The notes beneath the pieces were generated by a model, which saw nothing but the letters and a program-made list of their open reading frames with translations, was not told the DNA's origin and searched no databases. From NCBI RefSeq assembly GCF_001411555.2, contig NC_049910.1, positions 30,537,150 to 30,601,149 on the forward strand: 64,000 nucleotides of DNA, given 5' to 3'. Shown one piece after another: positions 42,318-53,559 of this stretch. Position numbers and translations under genes: made by a program. The stretch's first letter is position 1. The number at the start of each line of letters is the position of its first letter. Source of the stretch: Juglans regia (lineage: Eukaryota; Streptophyta; Magnoliopsida; Fagales; Juglandaceae).

Positions 42318-44324
42318 CTAGAATGAGATGAGCTTCCGTGTCAAATTCAGTCCATGCTTTCTTTTTTTGTAATCTATGATCACAAAGAATGAAATAAATA
42401 AACCTAGAAGAACTGCTACCACCAAACATATGATCCAAACAAAAGTTTTGCTCAACTTTTGGCTGTGCGAACTGCAGTTCTTAAGGTTAAGGGATCGAGA
42501 AGGTCTATTAGCACAAAGACCAGGATTGTTCAAGAAGCTGTAGGAATATGCATCATTCTCGAATTCACTTGGAATGCTTCCAGTCAGATGATTTGAAGAC
42601 AGATTGAGTGAAGTGAGCTTCAACAGGCCAAGTTTTGATGGAATTAGGCCAGACAACTGGTTTTCTGACAAGTCCAATTCAGTAAGGCCTGGTAAGGAAC
42701 CAAGTTCCTCTGGAATTTTTCCAGAGATTGCATTTCGGCTGAGGTTTAGAGTAGTCAGTGATTTCCATGAATTAATATCTGATGGAAGGGAGCCCGAAAG
42801 TTGGTTTTGATCAAGCAAAAGAATTGTCAAGCGAGAAAGATCTTGAGGAATCGTGCCGTTGAAGTGGTTATTACTAGCCATGAGAACCAACAAATTCCTC
42901 CAGTAAGACACTCCCTGTGGAATTTTACCCGAAAACCTGTTGTTATTCATCTCCAATCGTGAAAGATTACATGCCAATCTCTCAGGAAGCTCACCTGTAA
43001 GAGAATTATCACTTAGCATCAACATTTTCATATTCGATGATGTCCAAAGACCACTTGGAATATTCCCAGAAAACTTATTTCTGTATATCTTGACTAATTC
43101 CAAACTGCTGCAATTTCCAAGTGACTTGGGCAATTCTCCAACAAGTTGGTTTTCATAAGCTACCACTTCCTCCAACTTCCCATTGTCACATAAGTGTTCG
43201 GGCAATTGGCCTGCAAGCCTGTTGGTTGAAACCCAAAGCCTTTCTAACATAGAATACCTCCCTAGTTCTGGAGGCAAACTCCCTAAAAAATTATTGTTAA
43301 ATAACTTGAGATCTATCAGCCTCGGAAGACGACCAATGCTATCTGGGATTTTTCCAGATAACTGATTGAGAAACAAAGCCAGATCCGCCAAATTTCTGAG
43401 CTTTCCAAAATCATCGGGAATTGTCCCTGTCAAAATATTTTCTGAGAGATCGATGACATCGAGGTTCACAGCCTCAACCACCCGAGGAATATCCCCGCAC
43501 AATTTGTTTTTGTAAAGGTAAACAATCTTTAGATTCTTTGGCATAAACAAACTATCAGGGATCTTCCCAGTCAAGTTATTTTGTGCCAAATCCAAATGCT
43601 CTAAAGCTGCCATGTCTCCAATCGTGTTTGGGATTTCCCCGATCAAATTCGTCGCGGTCATCCGTAAAAACTTCAGCTTCTTTAACTTTCCGAACTCTGA
43701 AGGAAACGTTGGCACCATCTTAGAATTATAGGCCAATCCTAGTACCTCAAGATTGGACAGGTTTCCGATTTCTGGAGGGAAAGAACCGGTAAATGGACAC
43801 TGGACAAGCATGAGTTTCCTCAATTTTGTCAACTGCCCGATAGATGCTGAGATGTTACCATCGAAGTTGTTGCCTTCGAGGTTGAGCTCTTGAAGCTGAG
43901 ACATGCGGTGAATGTCATCGGGGATTGCACCATAAAAGTAGTTCTGCGAGAGGTCAAGAGTTTCCAACTTCGAACAGTTGTAGAGAGCTCTTGGGAACTC
44001 CGTTGAGTGGAAACTGTTGTTATAAACATCAAATGCTGTGAGGTTCTTGAGGTTGCAAATGAAGGGTGGGACTGTTCCATTGATGTTGTAATCTCTAAAG
44101 GATAACCCAATGATAGAGTCCTTGGAGCAAGTGATCTCAGGCCATGAACAATGGGAGGAGGTGTTTGTTGGAATCCAGTGTCTGAGAGATTCTGGGTTTC
44201 CCCAGAGTTGTTTTAGGTTTAGTAGGATTCCTTGTTCTTGAGCTTGGGAGTTTGCATGGGTGAGAAAGAGGAAAAATGTGACATAGAAAGAGAAATGGAT
44301 AAATATTGGAGCTACTTTCGTCAT
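42318..44324 (-). CDS. LRR receptor-like protein (ectodomain plus membrane anchor of a HAESA-like receptor kinase)
   Basis: 668 codons from ATG at 44,324. Residues 1-27 form a signal peptide, followed by the LRR N-terminal cap (WGNPESLRHW, HCSWPEITC). About 20 plant-type LRRs follow up to residue about 585 (for example LDLSENQLSGLIPSKLGLLK), then a C-terminal cap with NNPGLCANRPS. Residues about 627-650 are the membrane helix (WIICLVVAVLLGLFISFFVI), followed by an 18-residue basic tail ending at TAG. The next codons would start the kinase, which is broken. The layout resembles LRR subfamily XI; by memory the closest is Arabidopsis At5g25930 (HSL3), which perceives small peptides. This product would be a receptor-like protein without kinase. 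The ectodomain frame is fully open, which either reflects recent kinase loss or retained use. Expression is unknown. Confidence 0.75.
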   Translation of the reverse strand: MTKVAPIFIHFSFYVTFFLFLTHANSQAQEQGILLNLKQLWGNPESLRHWIPTNTSSHCSWPEITCSKDSIIGLSFRDYNINGTVPPFICNLKNLTAFDVYNNSFHSTEFPRALYNCSKLETLDLSQNYFYGAIPDDIHRMSQLQELNLEGNNFDGNISASIGQLTKLRKLMLVQCPFTGSFPPEIGNLSNLEVLGLAYNSKMVPTFPSEFGKLKKLKFLRMTATNLIGEIPNTIGDMAALEHLDLAQNNLTGKIPDSLFMPKNLKIVYLYKNKLCGDIPRVVEAVNLDVIDLSENILTGTIPDDFGKLRNLADLALFLNQLSGKIPDSIGRLPRLIDLKLFNNNFLGSLPPELGRYSMLERLWVSTNRLAGQLPEHLCDNGKLEEVVAYENQLVGELPKSLGNCSSLELVKIYRNKFSGNIPSGLWTSSNMKMLMLSDNSLTGELPERLACNLSRLEMNNNRFSGKIPQGVSYWRNLLVLMASNNHFNGTIPQDLSRLTILLLDQNQLSGSLPSDINSWKSLTTLNLSRNAISGKIPEELGSLPGLTELDLSENQLSGLIPSKLGLLKLTSLNLSSNHLTGSIPSEFENDAYSYSFLNNPGLCANRPSRSLNLKNCSSHSQKLSKTFVWIICLVVAVLLGLFISFFVIIDYKKRKHGLNLTRKLISF

Positions 44325-45246
44325 TGCAGGAGGAGGTTGAGTTCTTTTGGCATTGGCATTGGCTTTTGCTCTGGTGTGAACTCTGATCTCAACAAGGAGC
44401 TAATAAATAGATGAAAACTCGAGAAAGATGAGAAAAATATACATCCAATGGTGGGACGTTCAAACTTCAAACCAAGGAAAATTCAAACAACGTCACATCT
44501 GAAAATTTTCCACAGAAAGGGAACTCTCTTGAGCAATAATTGCAAGTTAGCGTCTTTGCTGAGATGATGCGTTCTATGGGGCTGGAATTATTGACCTTGC
44601 AACCCATAAAGGAGTGTTTGATATGATTGGTGTTTTTCATGTTCTTCTATAAGGGAGTGTTCTTGTGTCATTTTTCAGGAATGGGACAGTGATTAGAATT
44701 TTATCTATTTAATTATTTTGATAAGTGGAATTGTTGTTAGGAAAAGTTATATTCAATGGATAGCAAGTAGCAACTCCTATTGGGATTCTAGATGGCTTCA
44801 TTTTTTCAACCACCACTCATGCAAGCAGTCAAGCATGCTGCTGATTTGCGATATCTTTAGTCAATGGACAATGCTCTCCACAAATTAACAGTGTAAAATT
44901 ACTTCTTCTTTTTTTATTTTGTACATTATTTTGTAAAATTAGTAAAATTACAGTTTCCACCGATAAGATAAAGTATATAAATTATGTATTTGCCATTTTC
45001 CTAATGTTAACATGGCATTATAAACATATGAGTGTACATTATTTTATAATAATTATATTAATTAATACATACTAGTATAGTATTGAATTTAACTATATTA
45101 CTAAAGTCTATATAAGTTACACTATACAACTTTAATTTTATATGAGTATATATGATCAAATGTGTAGAAATATATTTATCAAAAAGAATATATATTATAA
45201 CTTCTTATGCCATAAAATTTATTTATCCTAAATATAATATATATAT
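44325..45246. other. upstream region of the LRR gene
   Basis: It contains the presumed promoter of the LRR gene (minus strand) close to 44,325-44,700. A piece at 44,790-45,010 is related to the tandem repeat at 14,655-15,720, and AT-rich sequence at 45,030-45,240 matches 53,370-53,580. No TATA position could be fixed. This whole block is absent from the left duplicon. Confidence 0.5.
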
Positions 45247-46590
45247 ATATCAAAAATATGTTTATATTAATAAGTTAATATTATTGTTTAGGTTTACGAT
45301 TAAGAATAAGATTTTATGTTATATTAATTTTATAACATAAAATAGAACTTATATATTATATAAAATGTCATAATAAGATTTATAAGATTAATATTTATTT
45401 CATGTTATATGAAATTTATATTAATTTTATGTTATTAGATTATTATATAAGAATTTTAAGATTTTAAAGTTTCATATTATATTAATTAGAAATTTAGTAT
45501 ATAATATATACGATATAAAAAAATCATAAAAAAAAGTTATTTCTTATATATATATGAATGAGTCTGGTGTTAAAAAAAAAATGGAACCAGACCAATTTGA
45601 AAAAATGAAACTTGTACTGGACCGAACCGATTTTGCACCGGACTGAACACACCGGTCTAGTTCGGCCGATTTACCGGTTTTTATTTTTAGGAAGAGCTTA
45701 TGGGCTTGCGTACAAACAAAAATACCTTTAATTTTTCATTTTCTCCCTATTAAAACATTCTCATTGGGTTCACCATAATCACTTTTTCTCTAAAATTGGA
45801 GAAAAAAATTTAGAGAATGCTCTCAAAACCTCCCTCCATCCAAATCCCTATTTTAGGAAAAAGATTTAGGGAATGAATAGCACTGTTCATCCCCTAAATC
45901 ACTTTGATCAATATTTTATTCATTTCAATTAAATTAATTCTTCTTCCAATCATCTACACTTTCTCTCACACTCATATTTGTTATAGTTTTAAATAATAGT
46001 TTTTAAAATAATTTAAATAACTACAAAAATATAAAAATATAATAATTTTTAAAATATTAAAAATAATTTAAATTTTTATTTAAAATATTCACTAGAGTAA
46101 TAGTTCAAAGCATAAGAAAAAATATTTAGTAGTTAAATTTGTAAATGGAAGTGAAAGAAAAAAGTAATAAAGAAATAATAGAGAAATATTATTTTAATAG
46201 AATAGGGAATGAGATGTAGAATGTTTTTTTAATATGAGTAAAATTTAAGAAAAAATTTTAAGAAATGTACTTTTTAACAAAATTATAAGAAATTTTACTG
46301 AGAACCAATGAAAATGCCTAAATTATCGAAAATGTGACCCTACCTATCGGAACTCATTTTCTTTCTCGTTCTTACTTTAACTTTTTGTCCAAAAGGCTTC
46401 TATTCCTTGTGATTTATTAGATATTAAATTTGTTTTATATTGGAACTTTAGCATTTGTTGTGTTACTTTTCGGAGTGGACGAAAGTTGCAATGGCAAAAG
46501 ATCTTCACTGAGTGGCATGAGTTTTCCTTTCCTTCTAGACTACAAGAGAGAAGATAGGAGATATTTTCCTAATTTTTGTACAATATACTG
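45247..46590. repeat. AT-rich repeat unit R (right copy a) carrying a MITE
   Basis: Partner of 8,659-8,761 plus 12,514-13,016. It is longer because of the MITE at 45,754-46,318. It includes the CCGG-rich stretch 45,580-45,690 and the conserved exon-like end before 46,590. Confidence 0.65.
45754..46318. mobile_element. MITE with GCATT..CATTGG-type inverted ends, about 565 bp
   Basis: AACATTCTCATTGGGTTC at the left and GAACCAATGAAAATGCC at the right are inverted repeats with two mismatches. TAA on both sides (45,751-45,753 and 46,319-46,321) is consistent with a PIF/Harbinger-type 3-bp duplication. The interior is AT-rich and non-coding. Confidence 0.6.
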
Positions 46591-48060
46591 AAAGGCCTTG
46601 CGACAGCAAGAACCCGTGAGATAGAGAGAGGCTGCGTGAGAGGGGGCAGATCGGGGAGTTGCGTCGTGGAGAAGAGGTCGTAAGGGCAAGGGGGAGAAGG
46701 GTGGTCCAGCGAGTTAAGGGGCTACTGTGGGTGGCACTACTGTTGTAGTGACAAAGAAAATCGAGAGAGAGAATGGGCTGTTTCGGGGCTTGATTCGGTG
46801 AGGAGGAGAGAGAGTGAGGCGTAAGGGAGGCTGGGTTCGATGAAGAAGGGGGAGGCCGGTGAGGTGGTAGTGGTGCGGCGTGACAACAACTGATGACAGT
46901 GCTGCTAGGCTAAGAGAAAAAGATCAGGTGAGGGAGGGGGAAGACGTGCAGCATGAAAGGGAGGGAAGAGAGAGAGGAAAAAGGTAAAACTATGGGTGAT
47001 ACTCGCATGGTGCGGGGCGGGGGTACCCTCCCCCGCATCCCGCCCCCCACCATGCGGGGGTTGGGGTTTTTCCCCCGCCCCTACCCCCGAGAGGCGGGGG
47101 CGCGGGAAAAAATCTCATCCATCCCGCCTCCTACCTAGGCCAACACATTGTGTTTAAAAAAAAAAAAAATTGCTCCAAAAATATTTTTTTAAACCTAAAT
47201 TATAATATAATTTAAATAATAAATTAAAATTTCTAAATATAAAAAGAACTTAAACTCATTAGAGTTAGATTTTGGATTATCTTGACATCCTAGGCCAACC
47301 TTTATATAGGAGATCAAGGCAATATAATAGTCATCCTTACAATGTGGGACTTAGTAGAAGTCGAGGCAATCCAATGACTTGAATACAATTTTAAGTTTTT
47401 AATAAATTGTATATATCTATATACAATATATTTATATATATATATAAATAAATAAAAATCATATATGTGGAGCAGAGCGACGGACGGGCTAGGCCCCGCT
47501 GGGGTCATCTCGCCCCCGCTAGGCCCTCTCCATGCGGGGCAGCACGGGCAGGTAAAACGAGGGATCTAGGTTTCCTCTTAGGTATTTAACCTAGACCCTT
47601 CATCTAGTATTCTTAATCTAGATCGTGGAGATTAAACATTGAAATAAACTAACTAAAATATCCAGATAAAATATAAATACAATATCATAAATTAATATCA
47701 ACTTTATATTATAAAATACTATTCTTTTATCATTAATTAAATAGAGTTTTTAACATAATTTAAATCTCATAATATTTTTAAATAAATAAAATCATTAAGA
47801 TAAAATTATCTTTTTAAAATTATAATATTTTTTAGGCTTCCAAAATATAATAGGTCTACTTTAAAATCGAGCTTAGTTCAATAAACTGAAAATACCCAAT
47901 TTAAAATATTTCTTGGACATTTAAAATATTTCGAGGGCTTTAAAATACTGTGCTCGCTTTAAAAATCACCCCTACATTTAAAAACACAACTTCAATATTT
48001 AAAATGAGTAGACGAGACTCATGATCAATCGAGAGAAAAAGGGGAGGATTGTCACACTTT
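46591..48060. other. GA-rich then AT-rich duplicated DNA
   Basis: Partner of 13,017-13,920, with a 560-bp GC-ended element inserted (listed). No gene is seen; the frame 46,953-47,138 runs across the element edge and is rejected. Confidence 0.6.
46991..47550. mobile_element. GC-ended non-autonomous element with 8-bp target duplication
   Basis: Perfect duplication GGTAAAAC (46,983-46,990 and 47,551-47,558). The left end reads TATGGGTGATACTCGCATGG and the right end CATGCGGGGCAGCACGGGCA; the terminal inverted match is weak, but both ends are dense in GCGGGG/CCCCGC. The centre is AT-rich. The left duplicon lacks it (empty site about 13,403-13,411). An 8-bp duplication fits hAT. Confidence 0.8.
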
Positions 48061-48615
48061 AGAGCCACGATTTCTCATGCCTTCACAGTATATTGTGATG
48101 CGCAATTGTTTGAAAATGCATGACAAGGAGAAGGCAGCGATGAAGGAAATATTTGTCGTCACAAGCTAGAGAGTATCATTTACAACTGATACATGGACCT
48201 CCATATAATATTTGGGCTACATGTGTATCACAATCCACTTTATTGATAGTAAGTGAACGTTGCAGAAGCAGTTTATTGGCTTCAAAGAAATTGTCAATCA
48301 CAATGGGTCATTCATTGGCAAGGAGATTGATGACTGATTGTAAAGGATTGAGGGATCAAAAGTGTTTTGTATCACGGTTGACAATGCCAATATGAATGAC
48401 ACTGTCATTGATTGGTTCAGGCGGAATATGACGGTAAATGAGAATATCATTCGTGAGAACCAGTTTATCAATGTTCAATGTTATGCCCATATCATCATCC
48501 TCATAGTTTCTGAAGGGTTCAAGGAGGTTGATAATTCCATTATTAAACTTTGGAACCTTATAAGATATGTGAGGGCTTCATGCCAACGACTCCGCCAGTT
48601 TAAGGCAATAGCCGA
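48061..48615 (+). pseudogene. hAT transposase central fragment, right copy, first part
   Basis: Partner of 13,921-14,490. Frames show SFTTDTWTSI-like residues, MNDTVIDWFRRNMTVNENII, NQFINVQCYAHIIILIVSEG and LIRYVRASCQRLRQFKAI. It is interrupted after GCCGA by LTR-like element D and continues at 51,743. Confidence 0.85.
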
Positions 48616-51600
48616 TGTAACACCCCGTTCTCGGAGGTTCGGAGAGTTAGCTCTTATTCCTCAAGAACATCTCCAATAATCAATAATAAATAAACAAAAA
48701 CTCCAAAAAATACATAACTTATTTGTTAAATCCAAAAATCCGTATCCTTCCACATAAATACTAATCAAAAACCTCAATATAACAAATAATATCTCCACAA
48801 AAACCCAAATTAATCATAATTTGACGTACCAAAATAGCTGCTAGAGATAAACTACTAAATATGATCCTCCAAAATACTCATGCCCTTAGCACTCATTCAT
48901 CTATGATCATCAGACTGTTCCAATACTTCATATTCTTGTTCTCCAGCTAGACCATAAAAATATCTAAAAAATGTTATGGAGATAAGGGGTGAATTATCAA
49001 CAACTCAGTAATCAGAGGACATATGCTAGTGTGTAAATATGAGCATTTTCACAGAGTTCAGAATGCAGAAACAAAACATTTCAGTTTTCATTATGCATAT
49101 CTCATAAATACATATTATCAGAAAATCAGAGCAATATTTCAAACATTTCATATTCAGAAACCAACTTTTCATATTCAAAGACTCGTTTGACACAACATGA
49201 CTGAATATCTTCATCTTATCATAACATATCATAACAGAGACCATGTTTAATCCCCATGGTAGGGTTGTGCATTCTGTAGAAAGCCAAGTAGAACATAAAT
49301 CACCATGTTATCAAAGCAATTGCACTCAAAACATAAAACCGCTATTATATCCCGTGACAGGCCAAAGGTCATTATTATCTCCCATGACAAGACCAGAGGT
49401 CACTATTATATCCCGTCACAGGGCCAGAGGTCACTAATATATCCCATGACAGGGCCATATGTCACTATTGTATCCTGTGACAGGGCCACATATCAAAGCA
49501 AAACAAAATCAGAATCACATATCAGAACCAAAGTCAGAGTCAGAACAGAATCAGAAAGTCATGCCAAAGGTTTTTCATATGCCATATTATATCAAAACAG
49601 AGTATTGAAATTAGATCATTCTCACATACTGAAAACAAAAGTCGGAGCATCTTTCTAAATCAATGCACAATTTTTTTGTATCCTTAATATCGTTCTTTTT
49701 CATAATTAAGAGATAGCATGACAAAATTTAGCTCATGTCTACACAATACATGTCAGAAAATATTTTTCCTGTTTCATACAGATTTCATGAGTAATGCAAA
49801 TAAACGACTGAAGTTGGTTTTTCCCAAGTTCTCATTTCATCACAAAATGTGCAAAGTTTTTAGAAAGTTAACCTTAGTCTCAATAATTCGTATAAAGCTT
49901 AGCATAGGAACCCCGCTTACCTGAGCTTCTTAACTTATTCAAAAATTCTCCACAACAGTGCTAAACAATTGTCAATCGTCACCTATAAAAATTCATGTAA
50001 CTCAAGTAAATCTCTAGAGAATAGATAAATCTCATATTACATTTGAAGTACCTATTTTAGTTCCTCAAAAACTTAAGATTTCTCTTAATTCTAAAATACT
50101 ATCACTTCCTAAATTCCTCAAAACCTAAAATTACAAATTATCACTTTCTAAAATCATCAACATTGATTCAATAACTTTGACCAAAACATTTAAAAGTCAG
50201 ACTTATTTATTATTGAAAAGCAACTATAAAGTTTAATACTGGATAATATAATTATCTCAAAACATTTCTACAATAAACCATAACTACTTTTCAAATAGAC
50301 TAAACCATATCTGAAGTGCAAAAATAACATTACACCAATATTCTTTACTCTAAAAATAAAACTTTACTTAATAACATGTTAGAATACTTAAGTGATTTTC
50401 TGTAATCATAATTAAAATGTTCAAAATAAAATTTCACACTTAATGTAAAAATAATATGCTACCATTAGTACAATTTGGAAATCCTATTTATTTTCTGCAA
50501 AATTTCTTATACTTCCCGCATAAACCATGTAAAAACAGATTTAATATATACAAAATTTCAAATTGAAACCATCCAATAATAAGGGTAAAACTGTAAATCC
50601 ATATCCAAATACTATGCAAAACTAAGTTGACGTAGACTTTAAAGAAAATGCTTCATGCGATTTCGATGCAACAGCCGACGAGGACAGGGGCGTGAGGTAC
50701 TCACCGAGAAGGGAGGAGCTGCGTGCGATGCGGTTAAGAAGGTCATGGTGGTGATCACGGTGGTGAGGCACTGAGAGAGAGAGAGAGAGAGAGATGAGTG
50801 AGAGAGAGAGCTAAAGGGATGTAGAGTTGGAAACCGAGAGATAGAGAGAAAATCTCACAAATGGCAACGCGTGGGCTGGGCGATGTTTGGTGGTGTTGAA
50901 AGGTTCTCTGGCACCCTATGTTGCAGTTGTCTGTGGCGGCGGGGCCTCACTGTTCGCTGTTGGTGGTTGCGCAGGGAGGAGCCGTGTCGTGCGAAGTCTT
51001 CGGGGGTGAACACTTTGATGTAGGGAGAGCGAAAAGGGATGCTGGCCAGTGGTTGATTCACGGAGGACGGCAGTGCAAACATGCTGGAAACTCGAAAGAA
51101 GGGGTGGCAGCGGCATGGTGATAAAAACCCGTCTCACAATGCAGAAAAATGGAGTGCTCTGTTTTGAATAGCAGAAACAGGGGTATAACTTGCTGAGTTT
51201 CTGAGATAGGGGTGGCGGCGTACTGGGTTGTGGGTTGGTTGATCAGATGCTTACGAGGGGGGTGCACTGGTGGCGGCAATACGGACGATGGAGGGCTGGG
51301 CTTTCGTGGGGTGACTGTCGGTATGGGGTGCAAGAAATCGAGGGGATGGAGGCTAGAGCTTGCAATTCTGCAATAGGGGAAAGCCGTGGTTGGCTACACT
51401 TGGCTGGGCAAAGAATACCCTAAGGTGGTGCGGCGGCAAGTGTTTGGATAGTTTCTAATAGCATGGGATAATATATGTGTGTCTATATATATGTGAGGTG
51501 CAAACCCTAGAGATATGAGGGAGACGTGCGTGCAGATGAAAAACAGAGTCGTGCGTGTGCATGGAGTGGATAAAAATACACTAGAGACGAGCAAGGCCAT

Positions 51601-51742
51601 GCATGCCGTGGACGAGAGGAAGACTTAGGGGTGAAAAAGAAAATAGATGGCAAAATAAATAAATAAAACGTGCGGGGAAGTTAACATGTGAAAAATAAAT
51701 AAATAAATAAAAATTTGAGCTTGATTGGATCCGGGTGTGATA
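48616..51742 (-). mobile_element. solo-LTR-like element D with 5-bp target duplication
   Basis: It begins TGTAACACCCCG and ends GGGTGTGATA. The flanking duplication is GCCGA (48,611-48,615 and 51,743-51,747). The uninterrupted target AATAGCCGAACAACTTGAG is at 14,485-14,505 in the left duplicon, so the boundaries are well supported. Length is 3,127 bp, the same family as element A but diverged (GTTATGGAGATAAGGGGTGA block, splice-donor-like site at 49,911-49,922). It holds a short tandem repeat (49,331-49,498) and a GA-rich/GC-rich end (50,690-51,560). No gag or pol is seen. The frames at 50,855-51,423 lie in the GC-rich part and are not believable genes. Confidence 0.9.
49331..49498. repeat. 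five-copy minisatellite in element D
   Basis: Units of about 32 bp (GTCACTATTATATCCCGTGA then CAGGGCCAGAG, with variants) are repeated about five times. Confidence 0.8.
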
Positions 51743-51990
51743 GCCGAACTTGAGATCCCATCTTCCAGTATATTGCAACCAGACATTCTGACTCGATGGA
51801 ACTCTACATACATGATATTGGATGTAGCGCAGAAGTACCAAACATCTTTCGAGAGGATGGAGGTCGAAGATGGGAACATAAGGTATGTTTTGATGGAGTC
51901 AGTTGGGGGACAATGGAGCTCGATATGCCAAACACAGTTGATTAGGTCAATATCAAGTATTTTGTTCAATTTTTGAAATATTTTGTTAAG
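51743..51990 (+). pseudogene. hAT transposase central fragment, right copy, second part
   Basis: Continuation of 48,061-48,615 after element D. One frame gives LEIPSSSILQPDILTRWNST and YMILDVAQKYQTSFERMEVE, the TRWNSTYMML-type region of hAT transposases. The left copy has a 36-bp deletion here and is more damaged. Confidence 0.85.
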
Positions 51991-53559
51991 TATTTTTGTT
52001 TTCACCAAAAAAATCGATTTTGTGGTATATTTGTTCTTCTAGTCTTTTTTTTTTTTTTTAAGCATATTTGTTCTTCTAGTCACTAGAAAGTTTTGATTTT
52101 TAAATAAAGCAGCCAAACCCCACTAGTGGAAGATGGTGGTAGGCTTTGAGTTGCTTTGGTTGATGTTGAGTTTGTCGGTTGTATATGCACTTTCTTCCAC
52201 TACCACTCATGCAAGCAGTCAAGCATTGACTGACTACTGACTACATGTTCTGCTCATCTTATCTCTTTAATCAACGGTCAATGCTTTCCACCCCGTGAAA
52301 TGGGTTGGAATCAAAAAAATCAAGATATGATTATTACACAAAGATTAAAAAATGATTTTTCCACGACACGTATAAAATGACTTTTTTTATTTTGTAAAAT
52401 TACCAACGTGTAAAGTTACAATTTCCACCAATAAGATAAAGTAGATCAATAATATATTTGCCTCTTTCCTATGCTAACGTGGCATTATAAAAATATGACG
52501 TTTGTCCTCAGCAGGAGCCCATATTAAAGACCCTGGATATGATTGCTGATTCAGTTTTCCTTATTTTTTAAGTTTTTTTTTTCTTAAAAGATTATTCAAA
52601 ATAAAATTAATTTCCTTTAACTCTAAAAAAAAAATTATCTAAATTTCTTATCTGATTATTATCCAAATATAAAAACCAAAATAAGAATTATTCAAACAAA
52701 ATATATATTCAAACAACTTTTCAGTTTTATTATCTATTTTTACAAATCTAAATACAAAATTGATTTAAAAATAAATTATTCAAAATTCTTTCTCATTTCA
52801 CAAAACTTACTAATATTATATCTAAGAAATTTCTCAAATATTCTCTATTTTTCCTTTCTCAAAATCAAGTAAACCAAACGTGACAAAACCCTTCCAAACC
52901 AATGAGGAAAATGTAGTATTATGTATGAAAAAGTGCAGGAGGACCATACAATTGCTTGATCTAGTGTAAATTTGCAGTGTGTTTGTTTATTCTCAAACAT
53001 GGCCTAAACCATAGCAAGAAAGAAACAGTTCCCAACAAGCATGGCCTATAGCGATATAGTATTAGTTTAATTACTAATACTACAGTGATTTATATATATA
53101 GTTATTTATATATAGTACATTACTAATAGTAGACTAATAGTATATATTTGTGATATTTTGATATAAAAATATGTATATAGTTATCTACTAATACTTTATG
53201 CTAGTAATAATATAGTATAATTACTAATTAGTGAGAAATAACTTATTATGCTTAGCAAATACTATAGGTTAGTGTCTAACATATTTATATATTTGATTAT
53301 ATATGTTAGTGATAATATGATGGTTACATATACTAAAACTATTCTATTTATATTGTAGTAGTATACGTACATTATTTTATAATAATTATATTAATTAACA
53401 CATACTAGTATAGTATTAAATTTAACTATACTATTATGGTCTATATAAGTTACACTATACAACTTTTATATGAATGTATATGATCAAATATGTAGAAATG
53501 TATTTATCAAAAAGAATATATATATATTATAATTTATTATGCCATAAAATGTATTTATC
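51991..53559. repeat. duplicated AT-rich block, right copy
   Basis: Partner of 14,690-16,700 with one of the two tandem units reduced to a stub. It includes a T-run near 52,047. From about 52,700 it is nearly identical to the left copy. No gene is seen. Confidence 0.65.

Noticed and set aside
46953..47138. 61-codon frame
   Set aside because: It spans the border of the GC-ended element and flanking DNA and is interrupted in the paralogous empty site.
49331..49498. Regularly spaced repeats resembling a CRISPR array
   Set aside because: Units are diverged and directly adjacent without unique spacers, and the setting is a plant LTR element.
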